This document shows positions 20,929 to 30,600 of a stretch of 30,753 bases of DNA, in pieces. Origin of the DNA: Cyanophora paradoxa (Eukaryota; Glaucocystophyceae; Cyanophorales; Cyanophoraceae). The notes beneath the pieces are model-generated. The model did not search any database. It saw only the letters and a list, made by a program, of their open reading frames with translations, and was not told where the DNA came from. A program made the translations under genes and the position numbers. Numbering within the stretch: the first letter of the stretch is position 1; the number at the start of each line of letters is the position of its first letter. The stretch is taken from the NCBI GenBank assembly GCA_004431415.1, contig QPMI01000020.1:1-30753 (forward strand), in the 5' to 3' direction.

Positions 20929-20959
20929 GCGAGGTATGGCGTGGGGGGGGGGGGGGGAT

Positions 20960-21804
20960 ATGGGCGGGCGGCGGGACCCCTGGGGGCGGCTGGTGAGAGC
21001 GGCCGCCGGCGCCGCCGCGGATACGGGGCGGGCGGGACCCCTCGGGGTGGCTGGTGAGAGCGGCCCGCCGGCGCCGCCGCGGATACGGGGCGGGCGGGAC
21101 CCCTCGGGGCGGCTGGTGAGAGCGGCCCGCCGGCGCCGCCGCGGATACGGGGCGGCGGGACCCTCGGGTGGCTGGTGAGAGCGGCCCGCCGGCGCCGCCG
21201 CGGATACGGGCGGGCGGGACCCTCGGGCGGCTGGTGAGAGCGGCCCGCCGGCGCCGCCGCGGATACGGGGCGGGCGGGACCCCTCGGGCGGCTGGTGAAA
21301 GCGGCCCGCCGGCGCCGCCGCGGATACGGGGCGGGCGGGACCCCTCGGGTGGCTGGTGAGAGCGGCCCGCCGGCGCCGCCGCGGATACGGGGCGGGCGGG
21401 ACCCTCGGGGCGGCTGGTGAAAGCGGCCCGCCGGCGCCGCCGCGGATACGGGGCGGCGGACCTCGGGCGGCTGGTGAGAGCGGCCGCGGCGCAGCCGCGG
21501 ATACGGGGCGGGCGGGACCCCTCGGGGCGGCTGGTGAGAGCGGCCCGCCGGCGCAGCCGCGGATACGGGGCGGGCGGGACCCCTCGGGCGGCTGGTGAGA
21601 GCGGCCCGCCGGCGCCGCCGCGGATACGGGGCGGGCGGGACCCTCGGGTGGCTGGTGAGAGCGGCCCGCCGGCGCCGCCGCGGATACGGGGCGGGCGGGA
21701 CCCTCGGGGTGGCTGGTGAGAGCGGCCCGCCGGCGCCGCCGCGGATACGGGGCGGGCGGGACCCCTCGGGGCGGCTGGTGGGAGCGGCCCGCCGGCGCCG
21801 CCGC
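20960..21804. repeat. About 60-bp tandem array, about 14 copies
   Basis: The unit contains GGCTGGTGAGAGCGGCCCGC, then CGGCGCCGCCGCGGATACGG, then GGCGGGACCCCTCGGGG. Copies differ chiefly in the length of C and G runs (for example CCC or CCCC before TCGG) and in GGTGAGAG versus GGTGAAAG. The last copy is altered where GGATACGG becomes GTTTACGG, creating the genome hexamer exactly at the array edge. Open frames across it come from the repeat and are not taken as genes. Confidence 0.85.
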
Positions 21805-21810
21805 GTTTAC

Positions 21811-22090
21811 GGGGAAGGCTCTGGGCTATGTAGTGTACCTAAAATCACTAGAAGGTGGCGAACTGATACTGGCTATATCCTAGTTATTCGTACACATGCC
21901 CGACTATAGATAATTTTATACGTTCCCCGTTCTCCTAAGTGTATCATGGTATCCTAAAGATCTAAAAAGATAGTATCCTAAAGATCTAGTCAGTAATTCG
22001 AGTCGTCGACATGAAGACGTACGAAACTCTAGATCTGAATACTTAGTATTTTATCATACCAACTGAAAATATTACACGTGCACGTTTACA
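21811..22090. other. AT-rich spacer between two arrays
   Basis: Low-GC DNA with a direct repeat TATCCTAAAGATCTA (near 21950 and 21973). No gene is seen. A GTTTAC hexamer sits at each end (21805 and 22084), at the array boundaries. Confidence 0.5.
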
Positions 22091-22099
22091 ACCGCGCAC

Positions 22100-23495
22100 G
22101 TCGCCGTGGGGCGACCCGGCTCGCATCAACTTCCCGAGGGGTCATTCGGGCCTCCTACTGCGCGGCGCCGGCGGCACGACCTCGCTCCCGTCAGCGACGA
22201 CTCGGCCCTGCTGCCGCCCGCCAACGCGTCGCCGCGGGGCGGCCCGGCTCTCATCAACTTCCCGAGGGGTCCCCCCGGCCTCTACTGCGCGGCGCCGCGG
22301 CACGACCTCGCTCCCGTCAGCGACGACGCGGCCCTGGCGCCGCCCCGCCCCGCCCACGCGTCGCCGCGGGCGGCCCGGCTCTCATCAACTTCCCGAGGGT
22401 CCCCCGGCCTCTACTGCGCGGCGCCAACGGCACGGGCGCGCTCGCGTCAGCGACGACGCGACCTCTGCCGCCGCCCCGCCCGCCCACGCGTCGCCGCGGG
22501 GCGGCCCGGCTCTCATCAACTTCCCGAGGGGTCCCCCGACCTCTACTGCGCGGCGCCGGCGGCACGACCTCGCTCCCGTCAGCGACGACTCGGCCCCTGG
22601 CGCCGCCCCGCCCCGCCCACGCGTCGCCGCGGGGCGGCCCGGCTCTCATCAACTTCCCGAGGGGTCCCCCCGACCTCTACTGCGCGGCGCCGGCGGCACG
22701 ACCTCGCTCCCGTCAGCGACGACTCGGCCCCTGGCGCCGCCCCGCCCCGCCCACGCGTCGCCGCGGGGCGGCCCGGCTCTCATCAACTTCCCGAGGGGTC
22801 CCCCCGACCTCTACTGCGCGGCGCCGGCGGCACGACCTCGCTCCCGTCAGCGACGACGCGGCCTTAGCCGCCGCCCCGCCCGCGTGTCGCCCCGGGGCGT
22901 CCCGGCTCTCATCAACTTCCCGAGGGGTCCCCCGGGCCTCTACTGCGCGCGCCGGCGGCACGACCTCGCTCCCGTCAGCGACGACGCGACCTCTGCCGCC
23001 GCCCGCCCGCCCACGCGTCGCCGCGGGGCGGCCCGGCTCTCATCAACTTCCCGAGGGTCCCCCGGCCTCTACTGCGCGGCGCCAACGCACGGGCTCGCTC
23101 GCGTCAGCGACGACGCGACCTCTGCCGCCGTCCCGCCCGCCCACGCGTCGCCGCGGGCGGCCCGGCTCTCATCAACTTCCCGAGGGTCCCCGGGCCTCCT
23201 ACTGCGCGGCGCCGCGGCACGACCTCGCTCCCGTCAGCGATGACGCGGCCTTAGCCGCCGCCCGCCCGCGCGTCGCCCCGGGGCGTTCCGGCTCTCATCA
23301 ACTTCCCGAGGGTCCCCCGGCCTCTTACTGCGCGGCGCCGGCGGCACGACCTCGCTCCCATCAGCGACGACGCGGCCCCTGGCGCCGCCCCGCCCACGCG
23401 TTGCCGCGGGCGGCCCGGCTCTCATCAACTTCCCGAGGGTCCCCGGCCTCTACTGCGCGGCGCCGGCGGCACGACCTCGCTCCGTCAGCTACACC
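22100..23495. repeat. About 131-bp tandem array, 10-11 copies
   Basis: The unit contains CGGCCCGGCTCTCATCAACT then TCCCGAGGGGTCCCC, CTCTACTGCGCGGCGCCGGC, GGCACGACCTCGCTCCCGTC and AGCGACGACGCGGCC. Measured periods are about 130-134 nt, so the unit is not a multiple of three and the long open frame across it (478 codons on the + strand) is not a plausible protein. Two sub-types are visible: units with CCAACGGCACGGGCGCGCTC and units with GGCACGACCTCG. Confidence 0.85.
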
Positions 23496-23643
23496 GAGGA
23501 ATGTACCATTATAACGCCGTTCCGTAAACCACAACGCCGCATTTGAAAACTTTACATTCATTGCGTCTTCAAAGAACCATCCAAGGGCAGCTGACGTTAT
23601 TTTATAATTACATCTTTTAATACAGCTAGTCATTCGTCTCCCC
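23496..23643. other. AT-rich spacer, possible 3' region of the zinc-ribbon gene
   Basis: Lower GC than the flanks, with ACGTTATTTTATAATTACATC near 23592-23612. It contains a GTAAAC at 23524, and another overlaps the stop of the next gene (23648). No gene is seen. Confidence 0.4.
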
Positions 23644-24154
23644 TTACGTAAACGTTGACATCTCCAGATCGTCTTTTTCCACAGATATCCTGAGAGCAGC
23701 GCGCTTCGGCGACCAGATACCCGCCTTGATCACCGCGAGCCGCATTTCCGCCTGTTTACGACGCCACTCGCGATTCCGCTCCGAGTGCACGCGCGGCAGC
23801 ACGTTATCCCTTTGTGTACTCGTCCAATGGCTTTGTTTCCTTGCACCTCCAGCACCGGCGAGCTTTGCGGTCCGCCCATCCTCGACGACGACCACCACGG
23901 CGCGAGGCCGGACCGCCGGAGTTCGAGGATGCAGCGCGTTAAACGCCTCGCGCATTGCGCGCTTCCGCGCCGAAACGCAGGCACGGCACTCGTACGTGTG
24001 CATTCTGATCTTGGAGGGCGTATATTCCGACGCCGGCTTCCTCGTTCGACAGCGAGTGCACCACGCCTCGACGACGCGCCCTTTATCGTCCCGGACGGCA
24101 CCGCGGACAGGTCCGAGGGGCTCTTTGGCGCGAGACGTTGGAATCGGAATCCAT
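23644..24154 (-). CDS. Zinc-ribbon protein, possibly HNH-endonuclease related
   Basis: The frame ends EKDDLEMSTFT at a TAA beginning inside ACGTAA. The core is AWCTRCRTRKPASEYTPS followed by YECRACVSARKRAMREAF: a C-x2-C-x19-C-x2-C ribbon of the kC-x2-C-x4-KP-x-seF type seen next to HNH nuclease domains in phages and large DNA viruses. A Val-rich strand (PRAVVVVVEDGR) follows, then SERNREWRRKQAEMRL. No HNH catalytic motif is obvious, so the ribbon may act as a DNA-binding protein. The start was chosen at ATG 24154 (MDSDSNVS), 64 nt below a TATA box; it needs a one-base frame change near 24135 to meet the ribbon frame, which otherwise stays open without ATG through the promoter. It is divergent from the F-box gene. 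Confidence 0.55.
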
Positions 24155-24217
24155 GCCGTCGCGAGCGAGGACGTGGGGTGACGGTGACCACGCTCGATCC
24201 CCGAACCAGGACCTCTC

Positions 24218-24226
24218 CCTTTTATG
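24218..24226 (-). promoter_or_regulatory. TATA box, zinc-ribbon gene
   Basis: CATAAAAGG on the minus strand, identical to the box serving the divergent gene. It lies 64 nt before the chosen ATG. Confidence 0.55.
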
Positions 24227-24404
24227 CGTCCACCCTCCCTCGCCCCTCGCCCCCCCCCCTCCCGCTTCCCCCTCCTGCCCCGCGCGAGCGCCGGGCCGGA
24301 TCGACGCGCGCGTTTACCATGCCCGCGCGCGGGCGACGGACCCGCCCGCACGCCCCCTCCCCCCCCCCCACCCCTTCCATGGGCCCCCCGCCGAGGATCG
24401 AGAC

Positions 24405-24413
24405 CATAAAAGG
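24405..24413 (+). promoter_or_regulatory. TATA box, F-box gene
   Basis: CATAAAAGG on the plus strand, 39 nt before ATG 24452. The 190 nt between the two divergent boxes is C-rich on the plus strand and carries a single GTTTAC at 24312. Confidence 0.6.
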
Positions 24414-24451
24414 AAGCGCGCGGCCGTCGCCTCCTTACCCCCATCCCCACC

Positions 24452-26623
24452 ATGCCGCCGCCACGCAAGCGGCAGCGCGCGGCGTCCACGTGCGTCTTCC
24501 CGCGCGAGGTCCTCGCAATGATCGCCTCGCATCTCGACGCAGAGGATCGCGACGCTTTCGCGAGCGCCGCCGACGAGTGCTACGTCGCAACCATCGACGC
24601 CGAATCGACCATGCCCTTTTGGAAGCAACGCCTTGCCGCACGCGCCGGCCCGCTCGTCCGCCGCGCGGCGGGCGCTGGCGTCCCGAGGGCGAGTGGGCGT
24701 GCGGCGCGTCGCCCCCAGCCCCGACGCGCGCTGGTTCGCCGTCGAGCGCGCGCCCGCCTCGCTCGCGATCCAACCCGAGGCGCTCCTACGCATCGACCCT
24801 TCCGGCGCCGTGGACACGCTCCCCGCGGCCGTCCTCGCACGCATGGAACTCCGCCCGCGCCTCTCGGGCCTCTGGGTGGCCGACGACGGCGAAGTTCGCT
24901 TCCAGGCCGCTCCGTTCAACGCCGCGCCGACGAACCGGGGTCGATAGTCTCCTGGCCCGTCGGCGCCCCACCCGCATCCTCTTGGACCTCGCCGAGCACG
25001 CAAACGCGATCATGGCGGAAGCGCAATCGTTTCACTCCAGGCCGGCCCACCGGATTAACGCACGCTGCACCTCTGTTCTATTTACCATCACCGACGCCCC
25101 CAACGCCACCACAACGCCGACGCCATGGCCAACGGAGCGGCTTTGCTCGTGGTAAACGTCGGCGACGGAACCGCGAGGCGCATCGAGCTCGCCCCGCGGG
25201 CTCGCCTCTCGCCAGCATCAATACCCAAATGATCGTCCCGTTTGCCGACGGCTGGCTCATTGCTTGTTCAGAGGAGCGGGAGTCTTCGTCGGCCCGACGG
25301 TCAAACGATGCGATCGCCGGCAGGGCCCTCCGAGACCGGAGCAGAGTCTCCTACCTGGCGGACGCGTTTGCAAGTACGCGCGCGCCGAGGGCGACTCGAA
25401 GGACGAGCTCGGATTCTTTCGCGTGAGCCACGACGGCCGCGCGAGCGAGGTGAACCCCCGCCCCGCGTACTCGCCCTCTACGGCCCGACCTCGTCCACCA
25501 TCGTCGCTTGGGCCGCCGCGGCGCGCGGCCCCGCCGTCGCCGTCACCATCCCCACCATGCAAAGCGGATTTCGCATCGTCGAAGTACCCCCGCGTCCGCC
25601 TGGCTGGACTGTTTGTGAATCGAATGGAACCAACCTATTTCGCACGAATCCGGCGCCGCCACGCGCTCCTTAGAGCGCGCCCGCCATCGCACTTTTGCTC
25701 ATTCCACATCCGCGACACCATGAACGCGCGGCCTCGCGTCCTTTACGAAGCAGCCGCAGCGCGGCGACCCGAGCGCGGGCTTCCCATCCCCGACGGCGAG
25801 AGCATCGTCTCCGGCTCGCTCGCCACCTGCGGCCCGTTTACCGCCTATGCAACGCCGCCGCCGACGGGACCCCGCTGTCGCTCTTCCTTTGCCACCCCGC
25901 CGCGCGCGCGCCCGTCGCCCTCGGGCGCTGGCGAGCGCGGCGTGACCGTCGACGTCCGCTCCTCCGCGCGCGCGCGGGCGTCCTGACGGCCATTGCCCGC
26001 ATCGACCTCGCCGCGGCGCGCGACAGCCCGCTCCTCCGGTGATCCCAAGGCCCTCGCGGACGCGGAGCGCCCGTCAAACGCCAAGGCCGACGCGCGCGAC
26101 TCTGCCGTCCTCCTGGAGTGGTCCGCGCACGGCGACAACGACGCGCCGGCGACCGTCGCCCTCTGGCTCGACCCCGGGCGCGCCGCCGCCTGCAAGAGGC
26201 CCGCACGGACCCGGCCGGCGCCCGCTTCCTGCGCGACCTCGCGGAAACGCGCTCGCCCTCGTCTGCCGCGACGAGCGCGGCCTCGACTCGCTGTACGTCT
26301 CCGACGGCGCCACCGCGACCTTTCGGCACTCGGCATCGCCCGCGCGCGTGGACCGAGGGTCAAACCTGTTTCCCGTCGAGACGGGCTGGTTCGGTACAGC
26401 CTTCGATGGCTGGCGCGTCCTCTTTGTCTACCCGACGGCAAGTTTGCCTTTGTCGAGATCGCGTGATGAGCCGTCGCCGCCGTCTGCCGCTCGGCGGCCC
26501 ATGTACGCGTGCCGCTGCACCGACGGCACGCTGATCTCGCTGGAGACGAGGCGCACGGGCGAGCCGCCGCCGCGCGTCGCTGCTCCGGCGCGCCCGATGG
26601 CACCGCCCGCCGCCGTTGCGTAG
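24452..26623 (+). CDS. F-box protein with propeller-like repeats, frame-broken
   Basis: Begins MPPPRKRQRAASTCVFPREV, followed by LAMIASHLDAEDRDAFASA: an F-box (P-x-E-V-L-x-x-I-x-S-x-L-x-x-x-D), residues about 15-45, which in eukaryotes links a substrate adaptor to the SCF ubiquitin ligase. The rest is a series of short beta-like segments with Trp and Asp-Gly turns: DARWFAVERAPASLAI, RLSGLWVADDGEVRF, QMIVPFADGWLIACS, AVLLEWSAHGDND, GLDSLYVSDGATATF and CRCTDGTLISLETR, suggesting a beta-propeller. At least six single-base frame changes are needed and no introns are visible. A stop at 26464-26466 (DGKFAFVEIA) may be the true end, or the protein may continue in another frame to 26623. F-box proteins are abundant in some large DNA viruses as well as in eukaryotes. 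Confidence 0.55.
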
Positions 26624-26706
26624 GCCTCCGCGCCCCCCATTCCCAGGTCGAGACCGTTTACGATTAGAAATGTGATTGTATTAAAAATTGAGCGCAACGC
26701 CTACGT
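26624..26706. other. Convergent gene junction
   Basis: Short AT-containing junction between the F-box gene and the next minus-strand gene, holding GTTTAC at 26656 and 26705. The second supplies the TAA stop of the minus-strand gene. No classical terminator is visible. Confidence 0.4.
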
Positions 26707-27650
26707 TTACAAAGCACTGCCGCGGTATGCAAAGGTAACGCTGCGCCGCCGGCCGGCCCGCTCGATCTCGCGGTAGCGATTCGCCTTTGCGGAACACCCC
26801 GGCGCTCTGGGCGGCGTCTTCCACGTCTCCTCCTGCCACTTGTCACCGCGGCGATTCCGCTCTCGGAGGACGTGTTCAGGAACCACCCATCCGTCCCCGG
26901 AGGAAGTCACCGTCGGCTCGCGTCCCATGCACGTGTACGTCTCGAAGAGCGACCTGCAGACGAGGATGTGGTCGCCGCGGCCGCGCCTCTCCGATACGGC
27001 TCGGCGAGACGCGGCTGTGCCGTGCTCGGCCCTCCACCGAACCACCTGCTCGCAGAGGCGCGCACGTCGTCCTCGGTGGCCGCGATTCGCAGTTCGTGGC
27101 CTCCTGGAGGCCGTCTCGGCACATTGCAGCGCGTTTACGACCCCCGCGCACCGTCGTGCCGTTTACGTCCCAATCCAGCACCGGCTCGCCTCTGGCGACG
27201 AGAGCGCGCGATGTACAACGTCCCTGACGTCGTAATCGCACAGGACACCGTCCTCTGGGTCAGCGACGCGCGCGCCTCGGCCGAGAGCCAAAGAACGGTT
27301 CTCCGCGGATACTCGGCTCGGGGGCTCTCGGTAGGGTATCTTCTGATCGTGCGCGCGCTGCTTGGCCGCTTTGATATCCGCCGCCCTCTTCTTTGCACGT
27401 CCCAGCACCGTCGCGCCGCCGCCAGGACCGTAAACGCCAGGTGAGCTGGCCAGTCGGCCGCCAGGGTCGGAACGTGCCGAGAGGGACGTAAACTGTCGAA
27501 CAGAGCGGGTTGCCCGTGCGATGGCACCAAAGTATCCTTGCACGAAAGGGGAGGCGACGTGCTCGATGCCTTGGCGTAGAGTTCAGAGGACGCCTTCGCA
27601 TCCGACTCGACCAAAGCACGCCAGGGCCGACCAAACTCGTCCGCGCCCAC
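26707..27650 (-). CDS. Unknown protein, frame-broken; may be the C-terminus of the helicase
   Basis: The product is not recognised. Convincing segments, in order: WRALVESDAKASSELYAKAS near 27620; GYFGAIARATRSVRQFTSL near 27530; AKKRAADIKAAKQRAHDQK near 27390; ARVADPEDGVLCDYDVRD near 27250; LRIAATEDDVRASASRWF near 27090; then one clean frame, ILVCRSLFETYTCMGREP to VPEHVLRERNRRGDKWQEE, ending TFAYRGSAL at 26707. These lie in at least three frames. The ATG at 27650 (MGADEFGRPW) overlaps a readable frame of the upstream gene, so this may be the last third of one very long protein instead of a separate gene. The RERNRRGDKWQ segment resembles the ERNREWRRKQ segment of the zinc-ribbon protein. Confidence 0.4.
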
Positions 27651-30600
27651 TCCAGCACGCGCAGGCGCTCGATCTCGGTGCGGATGGCGTGTCGTCCGCG
27701 CCGGCCGGGTCGAGCACGTTCAAGGGCCCGAGTCCGTCAGCCGAGCGAGGCGCTCCCTCCACGCCGCGCCGCGCTCAGCGAGCGAGCGTCCGGTGCGGCG
27801 CCACGAGCAGCCTGCCGTCACCTTGCGCAGCTCCTCCACGGCCGCCGGCTCGCCGTCGCGCCCGATGCGCAGCACCGTCTCGCCGTGATGCGCTCCCCGG
27901 GGCGAGCCGCCCCGTAACGACGTCCAACGTTCGAAAGACCTCGACGCGACCTCGTCCTCGAGGGCGCGCCGGCCGCCAGCATGGTCGAGAGCTCCTCGAG
28001 CTCGCCGCGCGCCACCTCGACGGCGCCTGCCGCAACGCTCCCGTAAAACAGGGCCCGCGCCTCGTCCCGCACGGATGGCTTTGCGAGCGCCCGGCCGACG
28101 GCGGCGACGGGCAGAGCGTCATCCGCATCCCCGACCCCGACCGCCCTCTTATGCACGCCTGTCGTTCGCCGGCAGTCGGAAAGTTGCGCTCGAGGAGCCC
28201 CGCCTCCACCGAGATCGTCGCCTCCAGCGTGCCTTGGTCGCATCGTCAAAGAGTCGCGCCCCAGACGTCCAGCCCACGCGCACCGCCGAGGTCGCCAACC
28301 CCGGCGGGTCGTGGGGCGCCTCGGAGAGGGCGATTCGCAAGAGGGGCGCCGCCACCGCGGCGTCGGCGACGGCGCCGCGCCCGCGCGCTCGAATCCACGA
28401 CGTGCCGGAGCGCGAGCAACGCCGGGCACCGCACCATCTCCAGCAGTTCCCGAAAGCTGCGGTCCGCGTGCGCCTCGTCCGTAACGTGGGCTGGAGAACG
28501 TACGTCGACCGAGCGCGCCGGGGCGGCCGCCCATCTCCACCTCGAGCGCGTGGAGGAGGTTCCTGAGCTCGGGTCGATTCTTCTTGCCGTTGGATCCTGG
28601 AGGTACCAGACGATTATCGCGGGCGCCGAGCTCCTCCGGCGCAACGCAAAAGGCCTGCGCGGCAAAGGCGAGATCGAGCGACGACGCTCGTAGTCGTTGG
28701 ATCGCCCGGTGGGCCCTGCGAGCCGTAAACAGCCGGCCCGCCGATTTCTCCTGTGAGACGTCCTCGCCGGGGAGGGCGCGCGCGCCGAGGACCGGGTGGG
28801 CGATGACTTGCAGGCGAAGAGCTCGCGTAGCGCCTGGATCTCCTCCTTTACATTTTCGCCGCGGAGCGCTGAAATCAACGACGACCACGCCGAGCTGCCG
28901 CCGAGAGGAGCTTGGCGTTAAAGGACGAGATAGCTGCGGCGCGTGTGCGATTCGTTGGCCATCTGTGGCCTGACGACGGAGGAGGGCGTTTTCCTGCGTG
29001 GGGTTCAACCACTGCGCCGTCGCCACGCAAAGGCGCCGTTGTCGTGCTCCCTGCGAACGCCGCGCCCCTGTCGCGCCGCTCGCGTCGCCGGTGACTCCGG
29101 ACCTCGGCCCGCCGCGTTTCGAGGAGCTCGAGCGCGCCCTTGGCGTTCTCTTTGGGCTGTGTCCCGAGGGGGCAGAAGATGAGCGCGAGGGTCTCGGAAA
29201 AGGCCCGGCAGCGAGGCGTGAGCTGGTACTGGATGTTGACGTCCCCGAGGACGCCTCCGTGCACCACGCAGCAGACGTCAAAGAGCACGTGGGGTTCGTC
29301 CATGGAGCTCCCTTGAGCGACCGCGGTGTTGTAACATATTAAGTCCAGCTCGGCGAACCGGTTCGGGTCGGAAAAGAGCCTGCGATCGCGATCGTCCGAG
29401 TTGCCGCAGACGAGGGCCCTGCGGACGTGCGCGAGGTCCGGGTGGCTGTCGACAACGGCGCAGATCGCGTTGAACTCGTCTTTGGTGGTCGAGGAGACGA
29501 TCACCTTGTAGCCGAGGAGGAGCAGCGCGGCGACGCGCAGCCCGGCTTCAGAGAGCGGGAGCGCGGCCCACGCGTGGCGCATGTCGCCCCCCGCCCCGTG
29601 GGATTTACGATACAGGATGCGCTTTGTCCGCGCCGCGCCGGTCCTCCCCGCGAGCGCCACCCCCTCGTCGTCCGAGTCCCCGCCGCCGTCTCCCCCCTCG
29701 GAGGCGTTTACGTCGGGTCGTGGCTCCGAATTGCCCATGTCGAGGACAAATCGGAGCGTCTCGCGGTCCAGGTCGGCGTCTGCGAGATAAACGACGCGCG
29801 CCGCGGCCAGCATCCGCGCGAGAGCCTTTGCCGCGGCCGCCTGGCGTAAATCCTTGGCGAGGGTGCCCGACGAGCTGATGATGGCGGCGATCTTGCCGAC
29901 CTCGTCGATGACGAGGATGTGGTACGGCGAGGCGCCCTGGACGAACCGATGGGACGACTCGGCCGTCACGAGCAGGGCGTCCGGCGCATCGGAGCCCGCC
30001 TTTCGCTCCTCCCTGTACCCGATCCAGCACCGCTGCACCTCCCTCCCCTCTTTGTCCACGAGTCCGCGAAACACCGCCCGAAAGTCGTTCCTCTCCTTGA
30101 GCTGGTCGGGATGGGAGCGGGAGTTGACGAACCAGGCGATCGAAACGGTCGTGTCCTCGGCGAGGTTCGCGATCGTTGGGTCCCGGACCACCTCTGCGGC
30201 CGACCTGAGGATGGCCGTCGACTTTCCGGCGCCCATGCCCTCCTCCAGCACGACGTAAACGCGCTCGTATCCTTCCGCAAAGGCGCGCGCAATGGCGTCG
30301 TGGATGAGCCTGTCGTCGACGTAAACGTTTGTCACGTCGGGATCCACGATGATCTCGTCCATCGCGTCGTCGATCTCCCCCCTCTGGGACAACAGACCCC
30401 TCATCCAATCGTCCATCTTGCCGGGCTCCGGGAGCTGAAAGCCCGTCCGCAGCGCGCCCCGCTCCTTGCGGCGCTCCTCTTCATTCAGCGTGGCCCACTT
30501 TTCGGCGATGCCCTCGAGCGTCCAAAAGGTACCCTCGCCGCCGAAAAGCCTCGCCGTCGCCTCGGCCACCCGCTCGATCTCCGCGACGTGCTCGGCAGAG

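Noticed and set aside
20960-23495. CRISPR arrays
   Set aside because: The arrays are contiguous repeats without unique spacers, and no cas gene is present.
22078-23514. A 478-codon open frame on the plus strand
   Set aside because: It runs entirely through the 131-bp tandem array. The unit is not a multiple of three, so the repeated peptide changes frame; low-AT repeats rarely contain stops.
26039-26623. A separate 194-codon gene
   Set aside because: Its readable parts alternate with the neighbouring frame and continue the propeller-like repeats of the F-box gene, so it is treated as part of that gene.
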